From contig NZ_RQJW01000019.1 in assembly GCF_004028635.1 (NCBI RefSeq), positions 1-64,000 of the forward strand: a stretch of 64,000 nt of DNA, given 5' to 3'. Below, piece by piece: positions 24,748 through 33,546 of this stretch. The DNA comes from Streptomyces cyaneus. Lineage in GTDB: Bacteria > Actinomycetota > Actinomycetes > Streptomycetales > Streptomycetaceae. Positions within the stretch are counted from its first letter, which is position 1, and each line of letters opens with the position of its first letter. A model generated the notes under the pieces. The model was not told where the DNA came from. It saw only the letters and a list, made by a program, of their open reading frames with translations, and made no database searches. A program made the translations under genes and the position numbers.

Positions 24748-26271
24748 GTGCCTCATACGATCGACGAAGCCTTTACGGCGCTTCCGCTACGCGCCCTGGC
24801 CGACGCCGCGCTGGCACGCGCGCGTGCGCTGGGGGCCGAGCACGCGGACTTCCGGTTCGAGCGGGTGCGCAGCGCGTCCTGGCGCCTGAGGGACGCCAGG
24901 CTCGCCGGGTCGTCGGACACCACCGACCTCGGGTACGCGGTGCGGGTCGTGCACGGCGGGACCTGGGGGTTCGCCTCCGGGGTGGATCTGACGCTGGACG
25001 CCGCCGCCAAGGTCGCCTCGCAGGCGGTGGCGATGGCGAAGCTGTCCGCCCAGGTGATCAAGGCCGCCGGGTCGGACGAGCGGGTGGAGCTCGCCGACGA
25101 GCCCGTGCATGCCGAGAAGACGTGGATCTCGTCGTACGAGATCGATCCGTTCACGGTGCCCGACGAGGAGAAGTCGGCGCTGCTGGCGGACTGGAGCGCG
25201 CGGCTGCTGGCGGCGGACGGGGTCAACCACGTCGACGCCTCGCTGCTCACCGTCCACGAGAACAAGTTCTACGCCGACACCGCCGGGACCGTGACCACCC
25301 AGCAGCGTGTCCGGCTGCACCCGCAGCTGACCGCCGTGTCGGTGGACGAGTCGAGCGGCGAGTTCGACTCCATGCGCACCATCGCGCCGCCCGTGGGGCG
25401 CGGCTGGGAGTACCTGACGGGCACCGGCTGGGACTGGGAGGGCGAGCTGGAGCGGATCCCGGAGCTGCTCGCCGAGAAGATGCGGGCGCCGAGCGTGGAG
25501 GCGGGGCCGTACGACCTCGTCGTCGACCCCTCCAACCTGTGGCTGACCATCCACGAGTCCATCGGCCACGCCACCGAACTGGACCGCGCCCTCGGCTACG
25601 AGGCCGCCTACGCCGGCACCTCCTTCGCCACCTTCGACCAGCTCGGCAAGCTCAGGTACGGCTCCGACCTGATGAACGTCACCGGTGACCGCACCGCCGA
25701 GCACGGCCTCGCGACCATCGGGTACGACGACGAGGGCGTCGAGGGCCAGTCCTGGGACCTGGTCAAGGACGGCACCCTCGTCGGCTACCAGCTGGACCGG
25801 CGGATCGCGAAGCTGACCGGGTTCGAGCGGTCCAACGGGTGCGCGTTCGCCGACTCCCCCGGGCATGTGCCGGTGCAGCGCATGGCCAATGTGTCGCTGC
25901 AGCCGGATCCGGCCGGGATGTCGACCGAGGATCTGATCGGGAGCGTCGACCGCGGGATCTACGTCGTCGGCGACCGGTCCTGGTCGATCGACATGCAGCG
26001 CTACAACTTCCAGTTCACCGGGCAGCGCTTCTTCAAGATCGAGAACGGTCGGATCACCGGCCAGCTGCGGGACGTGGCCTATCAGGCGACGACCACGGAC
26101 TTCTGGGGCTCGATGGCGGCCGTCGGTGGTCCGCAGACCTATGTGCTCGGCGGCGCGTTCAACTGCGGCAAGGCCCAGCCGGGGCAGGTCGCGGCGGTCT
26201 CGCACGGCTGCCCGTCGGCCCTCTTCAAGGGAGTCAACATTCTGAACACCACGCAGGAGGCCGGTCGATGA
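24748..26271 (+). CDS. tldD: TldD/PmbA-family metalloprotease, TldD subunit
   Basis: Catalytic subunit of the TldD/TldE heterodimeric zinc peptidase that trims unfolded or modified peptides. The 507-residue protein carries the HExxxH zinc site HESIGH (269-274) and the terminal DFWGSMAAVGG and CGKAQPGQ motifs typical of TldD. The GTG start at 24748 (PHTIDEAFT) is supported by AGGGAG 7 bases upstream; the in-frame start at 24715 has none. It overlaps the next family member by 4 bases (ATGA). Native substrates in Streptomyces are unknown. Confidence 0.95.
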   Translation: MPHTIDEAFTALPLRALADAALARARALGAEHADFRFERVRSASWRLRDARLAGSSDTTDLGYAVRVVHGGTWGFASGVDLTLDAAAKVASQAVAMAKLSAQVIKAAGSDERVELADEPVHAEKTWISSYEIDPFTVPDEEKSALLADWSARLLAADGVNHVDASLLTVHENKFYADTAGTVTTQQRVRLHPQLTAVSVDESSGEFDSMRTIAPPVGRGWEYLTGTGWDWEGELERIPELLAEKMRAPSVEAGPYDLVVDPSNLWLTIHESIGHATELDRALGYEAAYAGTSFATFDQLGKLRYGSDLMNVTGDRTAEHGLATIGYDDEGVEGQSWDLVKDGTLVGYQLDRRIAKLTGFERSNGCAFADSPGHVPVQRMANVSLQPDPAGMSTEDLIGSVDRGIYVVGDRSWSIDMQRYNFQFTGQRFFKIENGRITGQLRDVAYQATTTDFWGSMAAVGGPQTYVLGGAFNCGKAQPGQVAAVSHGCPSALFKGVNILNTTQEAGR

Positions 26272-27671
26272 GCGCTCACTCCAACAAGGCGCACAAGCCG
26301 CACGAGATCGTCGAGCGTGCCCTGGAGCTTTCCCGGGCCGACGGGTGTGTCGTCATCGCCGACGAGCAGTCGACCGCCAATCTGCGCTGGGCGGGCAACG
26401 CGCTCACCACGAACGGCGTCACGCGCGGGCGGACGCTCACCGTCGTCGCGACCGTGGACGGCAAGGAGGGCACGGCATCCGGGGTCGTGTCCCGGTCGGC
26501 CGTGACCGCGCAGGAGCTGGAGCCGCTGGTGCGGGCCGCCGAGGCCGCCGCGCGCGGTGCCGGGCCCGCCGAGGACGCGCAGCCGCTGGTGACGGACGTA
26601 CCGGCGTCGCCGGACTTCACGGACGCGCCGGCCGAGACGTCGTCCACCGTCTTCGCGGACTTCGCCCCGGCGCTCGGTGAGGCGTTCGCACGCGCGCGTG
26701 CGGGTGGGCGGGAGCTGTACGGCTTCGCCAACCATGAGCTGGTGTCGACGTACGTGGGCACGTCCACGGGGCTACGGCTGCGGCACGACCAGCCCAACGG
26801 GACGCTGGAGCTGAACGCCAAGTCCCCGGACCGTACCCGCTCGGCGTGGGCGGGGCGCTCCACGCGGGACTTCAAGGACGTGGACCCGACGGCGCTGGAC
26901 GCCGAGCTTGCCGTACGCCTCGGCTGGGCCGAGCGGCGCCTGGAGCTGCCGGCGGGCCGGTACGAGACGCTGCTGCCGCCGACCGCCGTGGCCGACCTGC
27001 TGATCTACCAGATGTGGTCGGCGTCGGGGCGGGACGCGGTCGAGGGCCGGACGGTGTTCTCCAAGCCGGGCGGCAAGACACGCGTCGGCGAGAGGCTGAG
27101 CGAGCTGCCGCTGACCCTGCGCAGCGACCCGAACGAGCCGGGTCTGGAGTCCGCGCCCTTCGTGATCGCGCACTCCTCCGGCGGGGACCAGTCGGTGTTC
27201 GACAACGGGCTGCCGATCGCCGCCACCGAGTGGATGCGCGAGGGCGAGCTCAAGCACCTCACGACCACCCGCCACAGTGCCGGGCTGACCGGTCTGCCGG
27301 TCGCGCCGGGCGCCGACAACCTGATCCTGGACGGCGGCGAGGACCGCTCGCTCGAGGAGATGGTCGCGAACACCGAGCGCGGACTGCTGCTGACCTGCCT
27401 GTGGTACATCCGCGAGGTCGACCCGGCGACGCTGCTGCTCACCGGCCTGACCCGAGACGGGGTGTACCTCGTCGAGAACGGTGAGGTGACCGGCGAGGTC
27501 AACAACTTCCGGTTCAACGAATCGCCGGTGGGCCTGCTGGGGCGGGCCACGGAGGCGGGGCGTACGGAGAAGACATTGCCCCGGGAGTGGAGCGACTGGT
27601 TCACCAGGGCGGCGATGCCGGCGCTGCGCGTCCCCGATTTCAACATGAGCTCTGTCAGTCAGGGCGTATAA
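26268..27671 (+). CDS. TldD/PmbA-family protein, TldE-like partner
   Basis: A 467-residue homologue without the HExxxH motif, as expected for the non-catalytic TldE/PmbA subunit that completes the active dimer. It has the family N-domain (SAHSNKAHKPHEIVERAL ...), the central ELNAKSPDRTRSAW region and the C-terminal LYLTGLT-like stretch (LLLTGLTRDGVYLVENGEVT). ATG 26268 overlaps the tldD stop and follows CAGGAGG, so the two subunits are made in equal amounts. tyrS follows after 56 bases. Confidence 0.94.
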   Translation: MSAHSNKAHKPHEIVERALELSRADGCVVIADEQSTANLRWAGNALTTNGVTRGRTLTVVATVDGKEGTASGVVSRSAVTAQELEPLVRAAEAAARGAGPAEDAQPLVTDVPASPDFTDAPAETSSTVFADFAPALGEAFARARAGGRELYGFANHELVSTYVGTSTGLRLRHDQPNGTLELNAKSPDRTRSAWAGRSTRDFKDVDPTALDAELAVRLGWAERRLELPAGRYETLLPPTAVADLLIYQMWSASGRDAVEGRTVFSKPGGKTRVGERLSELPLTLRSDPNEPGLESAPFVIAHSSGGDQSVFDNGLPIAATEWMREGELKHLTTTRHSAGLTGLPVAPGADNLILDGGEDRSLEEMVANTERGLLLTCLWYIREVDPATLLLTGLTRDGVYLVENGEVTGEVNNFRFNESPVGLLGRATEAGRTEKTLPREWSDWFTRAAMPALRVPDFNMSSVSQGV

Positions 27672-27727
27672 CCTCGTAGTCGGCTGTCACCCGACTGCCC
27701 GAAGATCTTCAAGGAGACACGAGAACC

Positions 27728-28996
27728 GTGACGGACATCGTCGACGAGCTGAAGTGGCGTGGCGTGATCGCCCTGTCCACTGACGAGGACGCATTGCGCA
27801 AGGCGCTCGCGGACGGTCCCGTCACGTTCTATTGCGGTTTCGACCCGACCGCGGCCAGCCTGCACGTCGGCCACCTGGTCCAGGTCCTCACCATGCGCCG
27901 CCTCCAGCAGGCGGGCCTGCGCCCGCTGGCGCTGGTCGGCGGTGCCACGGGCCAGATCGGCGACCCCCGCCCGACGGCCGAGCGCACGCTGAACGACCCG
28001 GAGACGGTCGCGAACTGGGTGAACCGCCTGCGCGGGCAGATCGAGCCGTTCCTGTCCTTCGAGGGCGAGAACGCCGCCGTGATGGTGAACAACCTGGACT
28101 GGACGGCCGGCATGTCGGCCATCGAGTTCCTGCGGGACATCGGCAAGCACTTCCGCGTCAACAAGATGCTGACCAAGGACTCGGTCGCCCGCCGTCTGCA
28201 GTCCGAAGAGGGCATCAGCTACACGGAGTTCAGCTACCAGCTGCTGCAGGGCATGGACTTCCTGGAGCTGTACCGGCGGTACGGTTGCACGCTCCAGCAG
28301 GGCGGCAGCGACCAGTGGGGCAACCTCACCGCGGGTCTTGACCTGATCCACAAGCTGGAGCCGCACGCAGGCGTGCACGCTCTGGCGACGCCGCTGATGA
28401 CCAAGGCGGACGGCACCAAGTTCGGCAAGACCGAGGGCGGCGCCATCTGGCTCGACCCGGAGATGACGACGCCGTACGCGTTCTACCAGTTCTGGCTGAA
28501 CGCGGACGACCGGGACATCTCGACGTACATGCGCATCCTGTCCTTCAAGTCCCGTGCGGAGCTGGAGGAGCTGGAGAAGCAGACCGAGGAGCGTCCGCAG
28601 GCCCGTGCCGCGCAGCGCGCGCTGGCCGAGGAGCTGACGACGCTGGTGCACGGCGCCGACCAGACGGCCGCCGTGATCGCCGCGTCGAAGGCCCTCTTCG
28701 GCCAGGGCGAGCTGACGGAGCTGGACGACAGGACGCTTGCCGCGGCCCTCTCCGAGGTGCCGCACATCCAGGTCGAGCAGCTCGGCCAGGTCGTCGACCT
28801 CTTCGCCGAGGTCGGCCTGGTCGCCAGCAAGTCCGCCGCGCGCCGCACCGTGAAGGAGGGCGGGGCCTACGTGAACAACGTCAAGGTCGCCGGCGAGGAC
28901 GCGGTGCCCGCGAAGGAGGACCTGCTGCACGGGCGGTGGCTGGTGCTGCGGCGAGGGAAGAAGAACCTGGCGGCGGTCGAGGTCACCGGAGCGTAG
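27728..28996 (+). CDS. tyrS: tyrosyl-tRNA synthetase
   Basis: Class I aminoacyl-tRNA synthetase, 422 residues. The HIGH-type motif is HVGH at 46-49, the KMSKS-type loop KFGKT at 231-235, the tyrosine pocket lies in [14 protein letters not shown] and GGSDQWGN, and a C-terminal S4 RNA-binding domain covers about 350-415. The GTG at 27728 follows AAGGAG. A short hairpin (AGTCGG/CCGACT) lies just upstream; I see no T-box specifier architecture. Possibly co-transcribed with the TldD/TldE genes. Confidence 0.97.
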   Translation: MTDIVDELKWRGVIALSTDEDALRKALADGPVTFYCGFDPTAASLHVGHLVQVLTMRRLQQAGLRPLALVGGATGQIGDPRPTAERTLNDPETVANWVNRLRGQIEPFLSFEGENAAVMVNNLDWTAGMSAIEFLRDIGKHFRVNKMLTKDSVARRLQSEEGISYTEFSYQLLQGMDFLELYRRYGCTLQQGGSDQWGNLTAGLDLIHKLEPHAGVHALATPLMTKADGTKFGKTEGGAIWLDPEMTTPYAFYQFWLNADDRDISTYMRILSFKSRAELEELEKQTEERPQARAAQRALAEELTTLVHGADQTAAVIAASKALFGQGELTELDDRTLAAALSEVPHIQVEQLGQVVDLFAEVGLVASKSAARRTVKEGGAYVNNVKVAGEDAVPAKEDLLHGRWLVLRRGKKNLAAVEVTGA

Positions 28997-29050
28997 CGCC
29001 CCGCGGGTTGCGCCACAGGGGTGCGGTGATCTGCGGGCTGCGGCTTCGTC

Positions 29051-29104
29051 GTGGCTGGCCGCACCCCGCGGCGGAGCCGCATATCGATACAGCCCCGCAC
29101 CCCT
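29051..29104 (+). repeat. dispersed intergenic repeat, copy B
   Basis: Same element as at 3248-3302, including GCGGCGGAGCCGC and ATATCGATACAGCCCC, between the convergent tyrS and GlsB-family genes. Confidence 0.9.
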
Positions 29105-29117
29105 TGGGGCGTTTGGA

Positions 29118-29396
29118 TCACGCCCGCTCCTTACGCTTGCCCAGCGTCGCCATGTACAGCATGTCGCCCACATACACGATGATCACCGCGGCGACGATCT
29201 GGAAGACGTGACGGCTCCAGTCGATGCCGCGGGTCGAGTCGACGCCGAACGCGCGGGCGATGGAGTTGCCGACGATGGCGCCGAGGATGCCGAAGATGGT
29301 GGTCAGCCAGAGAGGGCTGTGCTGCTTGCCCGGGATGAGCAACTTCGCGATCAGGCCGAGCACGAATCCCACGATGATCGCCCACAACCAGCCCAT
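29118..29396 (-). CDS. GlsB/YeaQ/YmgE-family stress membrane protein
   Basis: A 92-residue transglycosylase-associated-type small membrane protein. It has three hydrophobic segments (about 3-22, 29-50, 63-85) with the family motifs GLIAKLLIPGKQ and FGILGAIVGN. Members are induced by general stress and growth arrest in several bacteria; biochemical function is unknown. ATG at 29396 has GAGGAGG upstream. Single gene; its 3' end meets tyrS across repeat copy B. Confidence 0.93.
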   Translation of the reverse strand: MGWLWAIIVGFVLGLIAKLLIPGKQHSPLWLTTIFGILGAIVGNSIARAFGVDSTRGIDWSRHVFQIVAAVIIVYVGDMLYMATLGKRKERA

Positions 29397-29618
29397 GGCT
29401 GCCTCCTCGTACGGCTCGGGTGAGCATTACGCCCAGTGTTGGTCCGGGCGCGGTACGTCGCATGCCGGGTGCGGCCGTACGCGTTACGGCTGAGGGCGTT
29501 CCCCCAGGTGACAGGGGCCCCGGTCTCGTAGGCGGCGGAGCCGGGGCGTAACGTGGGACGTGTCCTGGCCCGGGTCCCCGACCGGGGGGCGGGCGGGTCC
29601 GGGCAGGGGGAGAGTCCG

Positions 29619-29642
29619 ATGCGGGCGGATGGTGGAATGTGA
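29619..29642 (+). CDS. candidate 7-codon upstream ORF
   Basis: ATG CGG GCG GAT GGT GGA ATG TGA: a seven-codon frame (MRADGGM) with a strong purine-rich ribosome site (AGGGGGAGAG) four bases before its start. Its stop codon shares one base with the ATG of the DUF3099 gene (TGATG). It may deliver ribosomes to the next gene; direct evidence is lacking. Confidence 0.4.
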   Translation: MRADGGM

Positions 29643-30040
29643 TGCGGAAGCTGCACGCGGGCGGCAACACCGAAGTGTTCCGGATCACCGGGGCCCGGGC
29701 GGGCCTCCATGACGATGTGCGTGCACGCCAGCGCCGGTACATCATCTCGATGTCGGTCCGTACGGTGTCGGTGATCCTCGCGGCCACGCTGTGGAACGTC
29801 GAACGGCACGTCGCGATCGTGGCGTTGGTGCTCGGGGCGATCCTGCCGTACATCGCGGTGGTGATCGCCAACGCGGGGCGGGAGAATGCGCCGTCCTTGC
29901 CGTCGACGTTCGTGACCGCTCCGATGCGGCCGATGATCACGCCGCCGCGGACGAATGACGGTTTCGCGGAATCGGTCCCGGAAGATGTCGCGGGCGACTC
30001 CGTGCCGGGCGAACAAAGGAAACCGCACGACGAGGCGTGA
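29642..30040 (+). CDS. DUF3099-domain membrane protein
   Basis: A 132-residue protein with two hydrophobic helices (about 38-52 and 58-78: VRTVSVILAATLWNV and VAIVALVLGAILPYIAVVIA) and the DUF3099 opening HAGGNTEVFRITGARAGLHDDVRARQ (shown in two parts: TEVFRITGARAGL and DDVRARQRRY). The cytosolic tail is acidic and disordered. ATG 29642 is chosen; GTG 29639 just before it is the alternative. The tiny upstream frame ends on this start codon. Function unknown. Confidence 0.88.
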   Translation: MRKLHAGGNTEVFRITGARAGLHDDVRARQRRYIISMSVRTVSVILAATLWNVERHVAIVALVLGAILPYIAVVIANAGRENAPSLPSTFVTAPMRPMITPPRTNDGFAESVPEDVAGDSVPGEQRKPHDEA

Positions 30041-30149
30041 TCCTGCGGACCGCTTCCCTCCGGAAGTCGAGTCCGCGCCAAGCTCAGGAAAAGCTCAGAT
30101 CAATAGTGTTGTTCCGGTGCCGGGCGACGGGTTACCCGTGACATACTTC

Positions 30150-30229
30150 GTAGGCGCTCCGCATCCCCCGTCGGAGCGACGGACCGACGCCGGGCAGCTC
30201 CCCCCGTGGCTGCTCGGCGTCGCCTTTTT
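30150..30229 (+). ncRNA. candidate small RNA with two C-rich loops and intrinsic terminator
   Basis: Two consecutive stem-loops. The first is CGCTCCG / CGGAGCG with loop CATCCCCCGT. The second is CGACGCCGGGCAG (30185-30197) with CTGCTCGGCGTCG (30210-30222; one G-U) and loop CTCCCCCCGTGG, followed by CCTTTTT. The terminator lies only 26 bases before the next gene, so the RNA either ends there as an independent transcript or acts as an attenuator. C-rich apical loops are typical of small RNAs that mask GGAGG ribosome sites. The 5' end is not defined. Confidence 0.5.
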
Positions 30230-30254
30230 GTGCGCGAACTTGTGAGACGAATCT

Positions 30255-30470
30255 GTGAGTGACGAGACGCCGATCTGTTCTGCCAAGGGGTGCCGTGCCG
30301 ACGCCGTGTGGGTGTTGGCGTGGAACAACCCGAAGATTCATACGCCGGAGCGGCGCAAGACGTGGCTCGCTTGCGAGGAGCATCGCGAGCATTTGTCGCA
30401 GTTCCTCGGGGTGCGGGGGTTTTTGAAGGACGTGGTCCTGCTCGAGGAGTGGGAAGCGCGGGGGGCTTGA
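30255..30470 (+). CDS. small conserved cysteine/histidine protein, unknown function
   Basis: A 71-residue protein with a likely zinc site: C-x4-C early (PICSAKGCRADA) and C-x2-H with a following His later (LACEEHREHLSQFL). WVLAWNNPKIHTPERRKTW is a well-conserved actinobacterial stretch, though homologues carry no firm function. GTG start at 30255; no Shine-Dalgarno motif is visible, so the start is less certain. It follows a hairpin-U terminator by 26 bases. Repeat copy C lies downstream. Confidence 0.8.
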   Translation: MSDETPICSAKGCRADAVWVLAWNNPKIHTPERRKTWLACEEHREHLSQFLGVRGFLKDVVLLEEWEARGA

Positions 30471-30524
30471 GGGCACGCCATCGGTTCGGGGTGGCGTGGG
30501 TCGTGGGGCGTGTGCGGCGCCATC

Positions 30525-30578
30525 GTGGCTGGTCGCGCCCCGCGGCGGAGCCGCATATCGATACAGCCCCGCGCCCCT
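30525..30578 (+). repeat. dispersed intergenic repeat, copy C
   Basis: Third copy of the element (CGTGGCTGGTCGCGCCC ... ATCGATACAGCCCCGCG), between the 71-residue gene and moaA. It abuts a small hairpin (CGCCCC/GGGGCG) and the MITE-like element. Confidence 0.9.
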
Positions 30579-30593
30579 GAAGGGGCGTTGCCC

Positions 30594-30782
30594 CTAGGCC
30601 CTGTCGTTTGGATCATCCCGGCGTCGCGGGCCCTGGCACGCGCATCTGCCGCGTTGTCGTCACTCGCCGACGCTCCGCGTCGACTCCCTCCTCCGCCTTG
30701 CAGCTGCACGCACCAGACCCCGCTCGGGCCGGCTGAAGGCACTGCACCTCACAGCCGGCCTGATCCAAACGACAGGGCCTAG
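30594..30782. mobile_element. MITE-like element with 22-bp perfect terminal inverted repeats
   Basis: Left end CTAGGCCCTGTCGTTTGG... (30594-30615) is an exact inverted match of the right end (30761-30782). The total is 189 bp, or 183 bp if TA is counted as target duplication; CTAG occurs on both sides. The interior has no transposase and no long frame. The right end supplies the TAG stop codon of moaA. Probably a non-autonomous insertion mobilised in trans by an IS transposase elsewhere in the genome (inference). Confidence 0.75.
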
Positions 30783-31768
30783 CCGCCGATGGCAGACATC
30801 GGGCGATCCGGCTGCACGAAGGACGGGTCGTCCAGGCCCGCGCCCGCCTTCTTGCCCCACATCGCCAGCCGCCAGATCCGGGCGATCTCCTCGTCCGGGG
30901 CGCCGGAGCGCAGGGCCGCGCGCAGGTCCGTCTCCTCCTGGGCGAACAGGCAGGTGCGGACCTGGCCGTCGGCCGTCAGGCGGGTGCGGTCGCAGGCCGA
31001 GCAGAACGGGCGGGTGACGGAGGCGATCACGCCGACCACGTGCGGGCCGCCGTCGACCAGCCAGCGCTCCGCCGGGGCCGAGCCGCGCTTCTCCGCGCCC
31101 TCCTCGGTCAGCTCGAAGCGGGTCCGCAGGGAGGTCAGGATGTCTCCTGCCGTGATCATGCCGTCGCGCTTCCAGCCGTGCTGGGCGTCCAGCGGCATCT
31201 GCTCGATGAAGCGCAGTTCGTAGTCGTGCTCCACCGCCCAGGCCAGCAGGTCCGGGGCCTCGTCGTCGTTCAGGCCCGGCATCAGGACCGAGTTGACCTT
31301 GACCGGGGTCAGGCCGGCGTCGCGGGCGGCGTACAGGCCCTCGATGACGTCCTTGTGGCGGTCACGGCGGGTGAGCGTCTTGAAGACGTCCGGGCGCAGG
31401 GTGTCCAGGGAGACGTTGACCCGGTCCAGGCCCGCCGCCTTCAGGGCGGCCGCGGTGCGCTTGAGGCCGATGCCGTTCGTCGTCAGGGACATCTGGGGGC
31501 GGGGCTCCAGGGCCGCGACCCGCTCGACTATGCCGACCAGGCCGGGGCGCAGCAGGGGCTCACCGCCGGTGAAGCGGACCTCCTCGATACCGAGGGAGGT
31601 GACCGCGATCTCGATCAGGCGGACGATCTCGTCGTCCGTGAGCAGGTCGGGCTTGGCGAGCCACTGCAGGCCCTCCTCGGGCATGCAGTACGTACAGCGC
31701 AGGTTGCAGCGGTCCGTCAGCGAGACCCTCAGGTCGGTGGCCACTCGGCCGTAGGTGTCGATGAGCAC
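30779..31768 (-). CDS. moaA: GTP 3',8-cyclase MoaA (molybdenum cofactor biosynthesis)
   Basis: Radical SAM enzyme starting molybdopterin synthesis from GTP. 329 residues. The N-terminal cluster motif C-x3-C-x2-C is at Cys21, Cys25 and Cys28 (DRCNLRCTYCMP). The C-terminal second cluster lies in PFCSACDRTRL and RTCLF, and the essential terminal Gly-Gly is preserved (MSAIGG stop). The GTG at 31768 is favoured by GAGGGAGGG 5 bases upstream over the in-frame start at 31801. The stop codon TAG lies inside the terminal repeat of the MITE-like element, so the insertion landed exactly at the gene end. Confidence 0.95.
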   Translation of the reverse strand: MLIDTYGRVATDLRVSLTDRCNLRCTYCMPEEGLQWLAKPDLLTDDEIVRLIEIAVTSLGIEEVRFTGGEPLLRPGLVGIVERVAALEPRPQMSLTTNGIGLKRTAAALKAAGLDRVNVSLDTLRPDVFKTLTRRDRHKDVIEGLYAARDAGLTPVKVNSVLMPGLNDDEAPDLLAWAVEHDYELRFIEQMPLDAQHGWKRDGMITAGDILTSLRTRFELTEEGAEKRGSAPAERWLVDGGPHVVGVIASVTRPFCSACDRTRLTADGQVRTCLFAQEETDLRAALRSGAPDEEIARIWRLAMWGKKAGAGLDDPSFVQPDRPMSAIGG

Positions 31769-31869
31769 GTGGGCCCCCTCCCTCGTCACGACCAGATTCA
31801 ACTTCTGTCACCTGCGAGCCTACGTGACCGCACTGACAGCGACACCGGCCCGATCCCACGACGTACGAC

Positions 31870-31903
31870 GCGGCCGCGTCGTAGGGATCTACGACGCGGC
31901 CGC
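31870..31903 (-). terminator. terminator of the acetate-type symporter operon
   Basis: Perfect 14-bp stem GCGGCCGCGTCGTA / TACGACGCGGCCGC with a 6-base loop, 14 bases past the symporter stop and upstream of moaA. Confidence 0.8.
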
Positions 31904-31917
31904 TTCAGGGGTCGGGC

Positions 31918-33546
31918 TCAGTGGGCGCCGGTGCCGGTGAGGGACCGGACCTCCAGCTCCGCGTACTTGCCGGCGTCGGGCTCTTCCTTGGACAGGACCG
32001 TGCCGAGCCAGCCCATGAAGAAGCCGAACGGGATGGAGATGATGCCCGGGTTCTTCAGCGGGAACCAGGCGAAGTCGACGTCGGGGAACATCGCCTTGGG
32101 GTCGCCGGAGACGACGGGCGAGAACAGCACCAGGCCGACGGCGACGATCAGACCGCCGTAGATCGACCACAGCGCGCCCTGGGTGGTGAACCGCTTCCAG
32201 AACAGGCTGTAGAGGATCGTCGGCAGGTTGGCGGAGGCGGCGACCGCGAAGGCCAGGGCGACCAGGCCGGCGACGTTCAGGTCGCGGGCGAGGGCGCCGA
32301 GGAGGATGGAGACGGCGCCGATGCCGATGGTGGCGAGGCGGGCGGCCCGGATCTCCTCCTTCTCGGTGGCCTGGCCCTTCTTGATCACGTTCGCGTAGAT
32401 GTCGTGGGCGAACGACGAGGACGAGGCCAGGGTCAGGCCGGCGACCACCGCGAGGATCGTCGCGAAGGCCACCGCCGAGATGGTGGCGAGCAGGATCGCG
32501 CCCCAGGCCGAGTCGACGCCGCCGAGGTGCAGGGCGAGCAGTGGTGCCGCCGTATTGCCGGACGGGTTGGAGGCGATGATCTCGTCCTGCGAGATGAGCG
32601 CGGCGGCGCCGAAGCCGAGGGCGATGGTCATCAGGTAGAAGCCGCCGATGATGCCGATGGCCCAGTTCACGGACTTACGGGCGGCCTTGGCGTTGGGCAC
32701 CGTGTAGAAGCGGATCAGGATGTGCGGCAGACCGGCGGTGCCGAGGACCAGGGCGATGCCGAGGGAGATGAAGTCCAGCTTGGAGGTGCCGGTGGCGCCG
32801 TACTGGAGGCCGGGCTCCAGGAAGGCGGCGCCCTTGCCGCTGTTCTCGGCGGCCTTGCCGAGCAGGTCGGAGATGTTGAAGTTGAACTTCAGCAGCACCA
32901 GGAAGGTGATCAGGATGGTGCCGCCGATGAGCAGCACGGCCTTGACCATCTGGACCCAGGTGGTGCCCTTCATGCCGCCGATGGAGACGTACACGATCAT
33001 CAGGACGCCGACGAGGGCGACGATCAGGATCTTGCCCGCGTCGGTGGTGATGCCGAGCAGCAGCGAGACCAGGACGCCCGCGCCGGCCATCTGGGCGAGC
33101 AGGTAGAAGATCGACACGACGATGGTGGAGGTGCCGGCCGCCGTACGCACCGGGCGCTGGCGCATGCGGTACGCGAGGACGTCACCCATCGTGTAGCGGC
33201 CGGAGTTCCTGAGCGGCTCGGCCACCAGGAGCAGGGCGACCAGCCAGGCGACCAGGAATCCGATGGAGTAGAGGAAGCCGTCGTATCCGAAGAGGGCGAT
33301 GGCGCCCGCGATGCCGAGGAAGGACGCGGCGGACATGTAGTCGCCGGAGACGGCGAGGCCGTTCTGGAAGGCGCTGAACGACCGGCCGCCCGCGTAGAAG
33401 TCGGCGGCGTCCTTGGTCTGGCGGCCCGCCCAGACGGTGATGAACAGGGTCGCGACCACGAAGCACGCGAACAGGGTGATGATCAGCGGCCGGTGCTCGC
33501 TGGCCTCGTTGGCGGCGAGCTGCACATGGGTCATCGCGGGGCTCAT
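31918..33546 (-). CDS. sodium:solute symporter, acetate (ActP)-type
   Basis: A 542-residue SSS-family transporter with about 13 membrane helices. ActP-group features: TKDAADFYAGGRSFSAFQNG after helix 1, SGDYMSAASFLG in helix 2 and GLPHILIRFYTVPNA in the middle. The final loops match cation/acetate symporters. ATG 33546 overlaps the stop of the DUF485 gene (ATGA); DUF485 proteins are the standard partner of ActP-type carriers. Likely imports acetate or related short monocarboxylates. The CRP-like site upstream of the operon fits catabolite control. Confidence 0.93.
   Translation of the reverse strand: MSPAMTHVQLAANEASEHRPLIITLFACFVVATLFITVWAGRQTKDAADFYAGGRSFSAFQNGLAVSGDYMSAASFLGIAGAIALFGYDGFLYSIGFLVAWLVALLLVAEPLRNSGRYTMGDVLAYRMRQRPVRTAAGTSTIVVSIFYLLAQMAGAGVLVSLLLGITTDAGKILIVALVGVLMIVYVSIGGMKGTTWVQMVKAVLLIGGTILITFLVLLKFNFNISDLLGKAAENSGKGAAFLEPGLQYGATGTSKLDFISLGIALVLGTAGLPHILIRFYTVPNAKAARKSVNWAIGIIGGFYLMTIALGFGAAALISQDEIIASNPSGNTAAPLLALHLGGVDSAWGAILLATISAVAFATILAVVAGLTLASSSSFAHDIYANVIKKGQATEKEEIRAARLATIGIGAVSILLGALARDLNVAGLVALAFAVAASANLPTILYSLFWKRFTTQGALWSIYGGLIVAVGLVLFSPVVSGDPKAMFPDVDFAWFPLKNPGIISIPFGFFMGWLGTVLSKEEPDAGKYAELEVRSLTGTGAH

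Noticed and set aside
30594-30782. Inverted repeats as a large terminator of moaA
   Set aside because: The arms are 145 bp apart and the left end is repeated exactly with CTAG flanks, which fits a transposable element better than a terminator.
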